Positions 35,837 to 43,542 of a DNA stretch of 64,000 nucleotides are shown here, one piece after another. The notes beneath the pieces are model-generated. The model made no database searches and had not been told where the DNA came from. It worked only from the letters and a program-made list of their open reading frames with translations. Source of the DNA: Actinomadura montaniterrae (GTDB lineage: Bacteria; Actinomycetota; Actinomycetes; Streptosporangiales; Streptosporangiaceae); assembly GCF_008923365.1 (NCBI RefSeq), contig NZ_WBMR01000018.1, forward strand, positions 18,754 through 82,753, given 5' to 3'. The stretch's first letter is position 1. Each line of letters opens with the position of its first letter. A program made the position numbers and the translations under genes.

Positions 35837-35961
35837 GGCACGGGCACCATGATCTGCCCACCGGAGCGCCCAGCAGGGTCGTCGACGACCAAGGTGGAGA
35901 CATCGTCGGCCAGGTCACGGACCGACACCATGCCCAGCCGGGAGAAGGTCAAAGCGGTCAT
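35794..35961 (-). CDS. Small element protein, 55 aa
   Basis: ATG 35961 overlaps the upstream stop (TGATG). It reads MTALTFSRLGMVSVRDLADD, then VVDDPAGRSGGQIMVPVPWC and ARHLLAGHTLS. No family recognised. The tight overlap suggests translational coupling. Confidence 0.45.
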   Translation of the reverse strand: MTALTFSRLGMVSVRDLADDVSTLVVDDPAGRSGGQIMVPVPWCARHLLAGHTLS

Positions 35962-37297
35962 CAGGTGCACCGCAGCGCCGCCGAGGCCGCAGGTTCGACC
36001 ACGCTGGATCTGATTTGCTCGACCAGATCGGCGGTGAACGGCGGACTCATGAAGCCTGGACCTGGTGCACGGCCAGGGTCGGGGGGCAGCGTCAGCAGCA
36101 GCCCGTGCCGCAAGAACCCCGCCTGCGCACCGCGCAGCAACGCGATGGAGTGGTCCGCAGACGGGCTGGTCGACACCAGCGACAGCAGATAGGTGCGCAC
36201 ATCGTCGTCAACGAGCCACCGGAACGGATACAGCCGCACCGCCGGTGACCCCGCCGGTGTCCCCGCTGGCTCCGGCCCGGTTCCGCCCAGCGCCTGTGCC
36301 CCGCTGAGGTCCTGGACAGAACCCGTTTGCGAACCTGTTTCCAGAGCCGGTAACGCTGCCGGCTCCTTCGGCTCGTAGCGGGGGTGGTTGGTCAAGAATG
36401 CGCACGCCGAATCCATCCCGGTCGCGTACAGGGCGTCGACGAGGGCGAACTCACGGCGCGGCAGCCGCCGGAACACCTCGGCCCGGAACCGCGGGAGCTG
36501 GAGATCGGGCAGTCGCGGCAGCGGCAGCGGCTGCGCCGGCGCCTCCACCAGCGCCTCCGCTTGGGCCTCGGTGGCATCCGCGCAGCCGGCCTGCGCACCG
36601 ACCGGCGAGCAGTACATGGCCGCCGGCGTGGGCGGGGACAGTGTCGGGCGGCGGTCCCGCGCCACCGCGAACGCCCGCTGAATGTCGGGCAGGACTGCAA
36701 GCGGCGCGGCCGGCAGCACCGCATGCCAGTCGGCGGGCGGTGCCGCATGCCACACCAGCGTCAGCGCCGCGCCGGTGTCGGCGGCCAACTCAAACAGCCG
36801 GGCCAGCGCGGTCGGCTCCAGCAGGTGTGCGCGCAGCACGGTCACATCGGTGATCTGATAACCGCAGATCCAGGCCCCGGCCTGCCGCCACACCCGCGCG
36901 ATGTCCCGCTTCTCCCACCTGGTGTGCGGCTGTTTCCCCAGTACCACCAACAGATCATGGCCCAGGCTCAGCAAACCCTTGGAACTCGCAGTGGGATGCA
37001 CGGTGATGCGTCCGGCGGCGGCGTCATGCGCCTCCAACGCCTCCCGGTATGCCGGTAGTCATTGTGAGCATCGACCACGATCACCACTGCGGGCACCGCC
37101 CCGCCTACGGCGTCCTGTCCCACCCCCTCCTGCCCCGCAGCCCCCTGCCCCGATGCTGCCTGCCCCGATGCTGCCTGCCCCGATGCTGCCTGCGCCACGC
37201 TCCACCGGCTCCCCCGATCCGAGGCGTCCGCACCCGAGCTCGCACCCGGGCGCAGGCCTGCGCGTGCTGCCGACGCGCGCCGCAGCGGGCCGCTCAT
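35961..37297 (-). pseudogene. Unrecognised element protein with internal frameshift
   Basis: The start ATG 37297 overlaps the upstream stop by ATGA. The first frame carries a Ser/Gly/Gln repeat region and then VVIVVDAHNDY. At about 37045-37065 the sensible reading moves to another frame (AYREALEAHDAAAGRITVHP), which continues to the stop at 35961 with WRQAGAWICGYQITDVTVLR, a long Pro/Ala linker and LYPFRWLVDDDVRTYLLSL. Rejoined it would be about 445 aa. Family not recognised; the VIVVDAHND strand could be part of a nucleotide-binding fold. Mutation or programmed shift cannot be told apart. Confidence 0.45.
37145..37189. repeat. Three tandem copies of a 15-bp unit
   Basis: CTGCCCCGATGCTGC occurs three times in a row at 37145, 37160 and 37175. 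On the minus strand it encodes AASGQ repeats within the frameshifted element protein. Confidence 0.85.
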
Positions 37298-37597
37298 GGC
37301 TCACCACCGAGCCTGCTGAACACCCACCCCAGCACCTGCCGATCGACCGTGGCGCGGCCCGACTCCCGCAGCGCGTGGTCGGCCAGCACGGTGATCCGCG
37401 CCCACGCCCGGAAGTTGCCGTGAGCCGCGCTCGTATTGGCGAACACGATCACCTCCGGGTCGGCGTCGCGCCAGATCGGATGGTAGGAAGGGATGACCGT
37501 CAGCACCTCCTCATCGGACAGCCCCTGCATCTCCTGCCAGACCAGCACACGCGACGACAGCATCGGTTCGCGCCGCAGCACTCGGTAGCAGTCGTAG
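37294..37597 (-). pseudogene. C-terminal fragment of a helper-ATPase-like element protein, cut by the IS3 element
   Basis: The frame is open from the IS end and stops at 37294. It reads YRVLRREPMLSSRVLVWQEM, then PSYHPIWRDADPEVIVFANT and GNFRAWARITVLADHALRES. The GNFR...A...D helix near the C-terminus resembles the end of AAA ATPases of TniB/IstB type, but no Walker motif remains. The 5' part is missing at the insertion, and I do not find it on the far side. The downstream gene starts by ATGA overlap. Confidence 0.45.
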
Positions 37598-37621
37598 CAC
37601 GGCCACCTGGGGTGAGATGGG

Positions 37622-38503
37622 TCAGTCGGTCGATGGCGAGGTGCGGTGTTGCTCCTCGAAGGCGACCGGGCTCAGCATTCCAAGGCTGGAATGCCTTATG
37701 AATGGGTTATACCAGCACTCGATCCATTCAAACACTGCGGCGGCGAGTTCGGCTCTCGTCGACCACTTCTTGGTGTCCAGAAGCTCGAGTTGCATCGTTC
37801 CCCAGAATGACTCCATCATTGCATTGTCGAAGCAATCGCCGACCGTGCCCATCGAGCCGAGCAGTCCAGCATCCCGCAGGCGCTTCCCGAATGCCCAGGA
37901 CGTGTATTGCGTCCCGTGGTCGGAGTGCAGAACCGTGGAGGCGGCCGGTGGTTTGCGGCGGGTCACCGACGCGGCCATCGCGTCGATGACCAGTTCGCTG
38001 GTTTGCCGGATATCGATGGAATGGCCGACGATGCGGCGGGAGAAGCAGTCAAGAACCGCTGCGCAGTAGAGTTTCCCCTCGGCGGTCGGGTGTTCGGTGA
38101 TATCGGTGACCCAGAGACGGTCCGGGGCCTCGGCGTCGAACGCGCGCTGCACCAGGTCCTCCTCGGTGGGCTCGTTGACCGGGTTGCGGCGGCCCTTGCG
38201 CCGGTAGATCCCCTGGATGCCCGCCTCGCGCATGAGCCGCTCCACCCGTTTGTGGTTCACCCGCTCACCCAGCCCGAGTGTCAGTTCGGCGTGGACGCGA
38301 GGTGCACCGTAGCTGAGCCGGGATTCGGCGTGGACGGCGCGGATGAGCTTGAGTAATTCGGCGTTGCTCTGTTTGCGGATCGAGGTGGGCCGGCCGAGCC
38401 AGTCTTTGTAGCCGGAGCGGGAGACGCCCAGGACTCGGCAGGCCACCGCGACGGGAATGTCGTAATCGGCAATTTCACGGACCAGCGAGTACCTTATTTT
38501 GGG
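37622..38503 (-). CDS. IS3-family transposase OrfB (DDE domain)
   Basis: About 293 aa after the shift site, entering as PKIRYSLVREIADYDIPVA. It shows the HTH21 region (YGAPRVHAEL, RVERLMREAGIQGIYRRK) and the rve core: VTDITEHPTAEGKLY (first D), HSDHGTQYTS (second D) and NAMMESFWGTMQLEL (E). The end is a typical YNPFIRHSSLGMLSP. There is no independent good start, so it is probably made as an OrfAB fusion. It looks intact. Confidence 0.88.
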   Translation of the reverse strand, partial: PKIRYSLVREIADYDIPVAVACRVLGVSRSGYKDWLGRPTSIRKQSNAELLKLIRAVHAESRLSYGAPRVHAELTLGLGERVNHKRVERLMREAGIQGIYRRKGRRNPVNEPTEEDLVQRAFDAEAPDRLWVTDITEHPTAEGKLYCAAVLDCFSRRIVGHSIDIRQTSELVIDAMAASVTRRKPPAASTVLHSDHGTQYTSWAFGKRLRDAGLLGSMGTVGDCFDNAMMESFWGTMQLELLDTKKWSTRAELAAAVFEWIECWYNPFIRHSSLGMLSPVAFEEQHRTSPSTD

Positions 38504-38781
38504 AGCACGTTCTCGCGGGCGAAGTACGCCGCCGCCCGTTTGAGGATCTCGTCCTCCAATTCCAGCTGTTTGGCCTTGCGGCGCAGTTCGACCAGTTCCT
38601 TCTTCTCGGCGCTGGTCAGGCCGTCCCCGCGGCCCTCGTCGGCCTCTGCCTGTCGAATCCAATTGCTCAGGCACGACTGGCTGATGCCCAAGCTCTTGGC
38701 CAGCGCCGTGACCGGTTTGTCGCCGGTCCGGGCCAGCTCGACAGCACGGCGCCGGAACTCCGGCGGATGAGGTGGCGGCAC
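38494..38781 (-). CDS. IS3-family transposase OrfA
   Basis: 95 aa from GTG 38781 with AAGGAAG upstream (TTG 38814 is possible but has no such site). It begins VPPPHPPEFRRRAVELARTG and contains the HTH LAKSLGISQSCLSNWI and a leucine-zipper-like helix ELRRKAKQLELEDEILKRA. Its last codons are CTC CCA AAA TAA. The CCCAAAA string just before the stop is placed for a -1 shift into OrfB. Confidence 0.88.
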   Translation of the reverse strand: MPPPHPPEFRRRAVELARTGDKPVTALAKSLGISQSCLSNWIRQAEADEGRGDGLTSAEKKELVELRRKAKQLELEDEILKRAAAYFARENVLPK

Positions 38782-38833
38782 GAGACACTTCCTTCCCCGT
38801 TGGCCCACGGCCAACTCAGGTCACGTGGCCGTG

Positions 38834-39535
38834 GAACGGGGGGAAGCTCACCATCAGGCGCGACGGCTTGGCGATCGGGGACAGCGTGGGCTGTGGAGCG
38901 TGGCGATCGCCGTACGGCACTCGGGTGGAGACGGCGATGCCCCGCAACCGCATACCTGACCCGGCCGACGCGAACCGTGGATCGTCGGGCGTCCTGGTGG
39001 TACCCATCGAGGTCAAGGGTCAGGTACATGAATCTCGCGTTGGCCCGGAGCGCGAGCAGGCTGCCCTGTACCGATCACCGTGGCCATCGAGAACGTGGCT
39101 ACTCCGGTCGCTTGGAAGTCCGGGAGTGGCCGCCGGCACCACAGGAAGCCGCCCGCCCTCGAACCGCCGGGAGGGCGGGCGGTCTTCTTGTAGGCCGTTC
39201 ATCCAACTCAACAGCTGTCACTGAGTGCCGTCGAAATTCTCACGGCTCTGATTTTTGGGATCTTTTGGCCACGCTTTTCATGCTGGATGGCTCCACTCTT
39301 CTTTCGACCTCTTGGCTCTTATATTTGGCCGCCCCGAGAGAGGACAGCGGTTTCAGGACCATTACCGGCCACCCCAGGAGCCCAGGGTCCTTCATTTCGA
39401 CGAGCATCCCCATAAGGATGCCCGGCCAGGGGTCATGGAGGGCTGAATAATGGCGATCGCCTCCCTTTTGGCCCCTTTTGATGCGCCTTGACCGTCACCA
39501 CGGAAGTCAGACCCGTGACGATCCCCCGGAAACGG
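38834..39535. other. Intergenic region without supported gene
   Basis: About 700 bp between the IS3 element and the CHAP gene. The part 39230-39480 is richer in A/T than its surroundings. Open frames exist but have no recognisable domains. A strong hairpin lies at 39149-39182. The missing 5' part of the ATPase-like gene is not seen here. Confidence 0.4.
39149..39182 (+). terminator. Terminator-like hairpin followed by TCTTCTT
   Basis: 12-bp perfect arms (39149-39160 and 39171-39182), 10-nt loop, followed on the plus strand by TCTTCTTG. This is the best rho-independent-like signal in the window, although no gene is recognised just upstream. Confidence 0.5.
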
Positions 39536-40009
39536 TCAACGCCGGTAGTAGTAAGCCTTATTGCTTTGCAGATCGGCTCTCAGGCTGACATTGCTGCAGT
39601 TGTTCTGGGTGAACTTTCCCACGAGGCCCTGGTTGGCGCCGCGGAAGGTGATGATCCAGCCGGGAGAGTCCCAGGTCACCTTGGACACGACGGCGATGTG
39701 ACCGTTAGGGGCGATGACGTTGTTCCTCCACACCGCCACATCGCCGACGTTGGGATCGATCCCGTAGCCGACGTATGCGAAGCCGTTCCGCTGCAGGACC
39801 GGCCCCATGTCAGTGGCATTGGCCATGGCTCCGGTGAGCCTTTCGTAGCGCTGCACGAAGGTCACGCATTGGCAGAAGTCCGCTGCCGATGCGGGACGCT
39901 GAAGGATCGGAGCGCTTACCACCGCGCAAACGAGCGCCAGTGCGGTGGCCAGGCGAACGGCGAGTCGGGCGTACGAGGGACGCGCATCCCGTGAGGGGGA
40001 TTTCTCCAA
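39536..40009 (-). CDS. Secreted CHAP-domain protein
   Basis: 157 aa. A basic N-terminus and a hydrophobic stretch (LATALALVCAVVSAP) end near RPASA, a Sec signal of about 42 residues. The mature part has CQCVTFVQRYE with the catalytic Cys, GDVAVWRNN and GHIAVVSKV with the His, then FRGANQGLVGKF. This is the CHAP amidase/peptidase fold used in cell-wall hydrolysis, trimmed to the domain alone. The upstream region is AT-rich compared with the rest of the window. It may remodel the wall or act on competitors. Confidence 0.78.
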   Translation of the reverse strand: MEKSPSRDARPSYARLAVRLATALALVCAVVSAPILQRPASAADFCQCVTFVQRYERLTGAMANATDMGPVLQRNGFAYVGYGIDPNVGDVAVWRNNVIAPNGHIAVVSKVTWDSPGWIITFRGANQGLVGKFTQNNCSNVSLRADLQSNKAYYYRR

Positions 40010-40371
40010 AATACTTCCTCAGGTAAGGCCCCACCACGTACCAAGGCAGGGCGAGATTGATCACCTACATTGATCATTCTCCCCCTTTCGATGATTCTGG
40101 TCAATAGATTCGATAGCACAATATCGTTCACGGTCATCGAGGCCCGGCAATCCCTCGCCGAGGAGGGTGCAGAGTTGGGAGCGACGTAGTACCTCTTCCT
40201 CATTATCCGAGGACAGGTCGATCAGCCAGTTCTCCGAGTGGACGACATCTTCGCCCTGCCCCCAGTGCGGTGAGGGGAGGCTTTCCAATCGCGGCGGAGT
40301 TAGGACTCGTCGAACCTGCGCCTCGGTCGTTACGACCCGCTTGGCGATGTCGACATAAACGGTCGGGGCAT

Positions 40372-41098
40372 GACCAGGTGCTCGGCCAATTGGTCGGGGT
40401 AGCGGTCGTTGGCGTCTGGAGTGCTGCCCATGCCGTCGGTGATGGAGTCGCCGAAGGCGACGGTGGCGGAGCGTTGCGGCGGGACGCCGGTCAGATCCAG
40501 CCCCGCTCAGGTAGTACCAGGACTGGGTCGTCTCGGTGAACGCGGCGGCGCCGGCGTCGGCCTGGTGGTCGCCTTCGGCTCGGTAGCCGGTGGCTTGGGC
40601 CAGTGCGTGGTAGGTCGGTCCGGCCAGGACCAGGGCGACTGTCACCGAGTCCGGCGGCACCAGCTTGAGCTGCACCGGGTTGCTGGCGAGTTCGGCGCCG
40701 GCCGGGATGGCGAAGGTGCGCGCCCGTTTGAGGGTGAGGTGCCGGAGGGTGCCCTTCCGGACGGCTGCTCCGCTCGCGGCGCGGGCGATGGTCGCTCCGG
40801 TGACCGTCAGCGGGGCGGTGCCGTAGAGGTTCGACAGCCTGATCCGGGCCAATGTGCCGCCGGTAGTAACGCGGACGATTTGGCGGATGGTCTGGTGAGC
40901 GAAGCCTTCTTCGGACCAGTTCGGGGTGAAGCTCGGGCCCGGACGCTGCGGTGCGGCGGTCCAGGCGGCGGTCCAGGCGTGCGAGGCCGTAGTGGTGGCC
41001 GGTCCGCGCGTGGTCGCGGACGCCGGCCCGGTTGCGATCGGCCAGGCCGCGGGGGTGAGGGCGGTGGTCGACGACAGCCAGCGTGGAATGGAACGCAT
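40372..41098 (-). pseudogene. SGNH/GDSL esterase, frameshifted and C-terminally truncated
   Basis: Begins with an Ala/Thr-rich leader, then TIRQIVRVTTGGTLARIRLS and NLYGTAPLTVTG, the N-terminal beta domain of actinobacterial GDSL esterases. After SWYYLSG a run of four G shifts the frame; with one G removed it reads LDLTGVPPQRSATVAFGDSI, carrying the GDS nucleophile motif, up to DRYPDQLAEHLV. Homology then stops at about 40372. The original frame instead runs on into an unrelated tail ending at 40061 (EDVVHSENWLIDLSSDNEEE), which I do not recognise. Probably inactive. Confidence 0.65.
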
Positions 41099-41161
41099 TT
41101 TCGGTGGTTCTTAAATTCGCTTGTCTGGATGGTGTGCTTCCGGCGGCTCGGTAGGGGCGGG

Positions 41162-41584
41162 TCAGCTGTGAAGGGCCTCGATCAGCCATCGGCCGTCATT
41201 CCGGCAGAGTGTCCACGTGGCCGATTCGCCCTGCTCGTCCGTAGCCCCGGTCTGGCCCGAAAGCATCGTGGCGCTCCTGGTGATGACGACCGCCACGTCC
41301 TGGCGGAGGAACCGGACGCTTCGCACGGCATGGACGCGCTGCGAGCCCTTCAGGCAGGTAGCGAACGCCGCCGCCATCGCGGTTCGGACCTCGATCCGGT
41401 CCCGCAGGAGGACGCCCGGCAGGATCACCGTCGCCTGTTCGGCGTACCGACGGGTGAAGGCACCCGCGTCGCCGTCGGCCCACGCCTGCGAAATGTCCTC
41501 GAACACGGCGGCCACGGTCTGTTCTCCGGCCTCGGTGCTCAGGCCGCCACCGGGCCTCACAGCATGCGTACGACCACTCTTCAC
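41162..41584 (-). CDS. NTF2-like/SnoaL-like small protein (SgcJ/EcaC type)
   Basis: 140 aa, with VFEDISQAWADGDAGAFTRR, VILPGVLLRDR, HAVRSVRFLRQDVAVVITRS and a final WLIEALH, the cone-shaped NTF2 fold pattern of SgcJ/EcaC proteins. These are small cytosolic proteins, some binding or modifying small molecules. It stands between the GDSL remnant and the RibD-like gene on the same strand. Function unknown. Confidence 0.65.
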   Translation of the reverse strand: MKSGRTHAVRPGGGLSTEAGEQTVAAVFEDISQAWADGDAGAFTRRYAEQATVILPGVLLRDRIEVRTAMAAAFATCLKGSQRVHAVRSVRFLRQDVAVVITRSATMLSGQTGATDEQGESATWTLCRNDGRWLIEALHS

Positions 41585-41685
41585 AATGTGCTCCCGATGT
41601 CAGAGGGTGTCTCTTGCCGGCCCGGGTGTCGGGCCGAGCAGGCCCCTACGGCGCCGCGGGCCGGAGATCCCGGCTCAAGTGAGCA

Positions 41686-42309
41686 TTACCGATCACCCTT
41701 TAGGGGTTCGGGGTGCCGGTCCGGCGGCCGCCAGCGGGTGATGACGATTCCGCAGTCGGTGGGGGTGGCGTCCAGGAGGGTGAGGCGTCCGGTGGCGAGG
41801 GTGTCGCCGAAGATCTGTGGGCCGTGCCCGGCGATGCCGGGGTTGATGTAGAGCTGCAGTTCGTCGACGAGGCCATGGTCGAGCAGTGCCGCAACGAAGC
41901 CGGCGCCGCCGAAGCAGACCAGGTCGCCGCCGGTGGCCTGCTTGGCCTGCTGCACTGCTTCCGTGAAATCGCCGGTGATCACCGTCGTGCCCGGCCATTG
42001 GGTGGTCAGCGCGTGCCGGGTGACGACGACCTTCGCAAGCTGGCCGATCCGGGCCGCGAAGGCGTAGTCGGGATCGTCGCGATGCTGCTGGGCGGTGCCG
42101 CGCCAGTGGTCCAGGTAGCCTTCGCTGATCATCGGCCGGCTGAGCAGGATCCCCGAGGCGGACGCGAACACCTCGTTGAACCGCGCGCGGACGTCGGGAG
42201 TCCAGGGCCAGTCCGGCCCCCAGTCCCACAGCTGCCACCGTGCCCCGGCGACATCACTGCCCACGCAGCCGTCGACCGACATCTGCATCGAGACGACAAG
42301 GCGGCTCAC
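41686..42309 (-). CDS. RibD C-terminal-domain / dihydrofolate-reductase-like protein
   Basis: 207 aa, opening RLVVSMQMSVDGCVGSD and having ILLSRPMISEGYLDHW, VVVTRHALTTQWPGTTVI and LVCFGGAGFVAALLDHGLVD, the strand-turn signatures of the RibD_C family. These are NADPH-dependent reductases; many stress-associated members have unknown substrates. Same strand as the PNPOx-like gene upstream (105 bp gap). Possibly regulated by the HxlR-type regulator whose remnant lies at 43012. Confidence 0.78.
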   Translation of the reverse strand: MSRLVVSMQMSVDGCVGSDVAGARWQLWDWGPDWPWTPDVRARFNEVFASASGILLSRPMISEGYLDHWRGTAQQHRDDPDYAFAARIGQLAKVVVTRHALTTQWPGTTVITGDFTEAVQQAKQATGGDLVCFGGAGFVAALLDHGLVDELQLYINPGIAGHGPQIFGDTLATGRLTLLDATPTDCGIVITRWRPPDRHPEPLKGDR

Positions 42310-42414
42310 CGTTTCACCTCCCCATCAGCGTTCATCGGGTTCTCTCTTCGGACGGATGGATGGTTCGGCACGCCCTCGTCTCCCGCCGCCACGACTTTCC
42401 ACGGCCCGGTGCCA

Positions 42415-42933
42415 TCAGCCCGCGCCGAAGGCGGCCAAGACGGGAGCGGGCGTGCGCTCGGCGAACCGTTCCCGGAAATCGAGCACACCGACCCAGGCCG
42501 GTCGCAAGACGATGCGCACCATGCGCAGCCCCGGGCGGTCGATCGCCTCGACATAGGTCGCGCCGGCTTGCGCCCCCATCATCTTGCGCTGCATCTCGCC
42601 ATATTCGGGAAGAACACCCTCGACCTCGGTCAGCGTGACCCGCCCTCGAAGCATGAGGACCTGTGGGGGCGCCTCGGTGGTGTCGATGCACGCGGCGATG
42701 TCGGGGCGTGCGTGCAGGTCCCGGACCTTGTAGGCGCCGGCGAACGCTGCGATGACCAGTTCGTCGCCAGTCCACAGGAAGTTGACCGGGTTCAGCCGTG
42801 GCGTCCCGTCCTTGCCGATGTAGGCCAGCCGCGCCACCAGGGCCGTGGTCAGCAGGTGTCGCGCCGCAGGCGTGTGCAGCAGCCGCAGATCGCCTTGCGG
42901 CAGGCCCGCGGCTCCGGTCTCGAGAAAGCTCAT
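42415..42933 (-). CDS. PNPOx-like flavin/F420-binding family protein
   Basis: 172 aa from ATG 42933 (MSFLETGAAGLP); the frame is open to 43005 but that part overlaps the promoter. It has HLLTTALVARLAYIGKDGTP, PVNFLWTGDELVIAAFAGA and KVRDLHARPDIAACIDT, the split-barrel fold of pyridoxamine-phosphate-oxidase-like proteins, which bind FMN or F420. Probably an oxidoreductase of small molecules. It is divergent from the HxlR remnant at 43012, with a perfect palindrome in between. Confidence 0.72.
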   Translation of the reverse strand: MSFLETGAAGLPQGDLRLLHTPAARHLLTTALVARLAYIGKDGTPRLNPVNFLWTGDELVIAAFAGAYKVRDLHARPDIAACIDTTEAPPQVLMLRGRVTLTEVEGVLPEYGEMQRKMMGAQAGATYVEAIDRPGLRMVRIVLRPAWVGVLDFRERFAERTPAPVLAAFGAG

Positions 42934-42977
42934 GACGCCCCAACATACAAGAGATACTCCTAAAAAAATAGGCAGTG

Positions 42978-42992
42978 ATCCTAAATTAGGAT
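42978..42992. promoter_or_regulatory. 15-bp palindrome in the PNPOx/HxlR promoter region
   Basis: ATCCTAA-A-TTAGGAT, perfect 7-bp arms, in an AT-rich patch between the divergent PNPOx-like gene and the HxlR remnant. Likely the old operator of that HxlR regulator. Confidence 0.5.
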
Positions 42993-43011
42993 TAAGCTCT
43001 ATCATCGAGGC

Positions 43012-43161
43012 ATGAGTCGTAGCTATGGCGATCTGTGCGGGGTGGCCCGCGGGCTGGACGTCATCGTGACCGGCGGGCTCTGCTGGTGAACCGGGAGCTC
43101 CTGCTCGGCCCCAAACGCTTCAGCGACCTGCTCGGCGGTCTGCCCGTGCACGCCGGGGCCT
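43012..43161 (+). pseudogene. HxlR-type regulator fragment
   Basis: ATG 43012 begins MSRSYGDLCGVARGLDVI as intact HxlR proteins here do, then a lost base moves the frame; the rest reads RRALLVNRELLLGPKRFSDL to about 43160, where IS5-like sequence begins. Only about 50 of some 220 residues remain. Paralogous to the regulators at 45672 and 51286. Confidence 0.7.
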
Positions 43162-43542
43162 CAAGATAACGGCCGCAAACGCAGCATCGTGGTCGACACC
43201 CTCGGCCTCTTGCTGGCCGTCCTGGTCACCGCCGCCTCGGTCCAAGACTCGGTCCAAGACTCGGTCGCCGGCACCACTCTGATCAACCAGATCGCCGGCC
43301 GGCAGCCCGCCCTCCGCACCATCTGGGTGGACGGCGGCTACCGCCAACACCCGGTCGAACACGCTGCCGCGCTCGGCATCGACATGCAGATCGTCCAACG
43401 CCCGCCAGGCGCCCGGGGCTTCACCCCGCTACCACGCCGTTGGGTGGTCGAACGCACCCTCGGCTGGCTCATGCTGCACCGCCGCCTGGTCCGCGACTAC
43501 GAGACCCTCCCGGCCAGGGTCACGTCCAGCGGAGTGGTGTAA
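43162..43542 (+). pseudogene. IS5-family transposase, C-terminal fragment
   Basis: Reads GRKRSIVVDTLGLLLAVLVT, then WVDGGYRQHPVEHAA (second D of DDE), PLPRRWVVERTLGWLMLHRR (E) and RDYETLPA, the C-terminal half of an IS5-family transposase. A 12-bp unit (TCGGTCCAAGAC) is duplicated inside. The N-terminal half is missing and the end runs into the IS256 element, so it is a remnant. Confidence 0.75.

Larger units (their letters stand above)
37598..38833 (-). mobile_element. IS3-family insertion sequence, about 1.24 kb
   Basis: Candidate terminal inverted repeats at 37598-37620 and 38811-38833 match at 18 of 23 positions, including CACGGCCAC at the tips. Between them lie orfA and orfB on the minus strand in the usual overlapping arrangement. 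No target duplication was found at these ends, so the exact ends may be a few bases off. It truncates the ATPase-like gene on its left. Confidence 0.7.

Noticed and set aside
37135..37200. CRISPR-like short repeat array
   Set aside because: The three 15-bp copies are directly adjacent without spacers and translate as AASGQ repeats.
37585..38845. Target-site duplication for the IS3 element
   Set aside because: Bases next to the proposed ends (GTAG left, GAAC right) do not match; a shift of the ends to TGAG/CTCA also gives no convincing duplication.
38834..39230. Plus- and minus-strand frames as continuation of the interrupted ATPase-like gene
   Set aside because: None shows a Walker motif or continuity with the fragment at 37294-37597.
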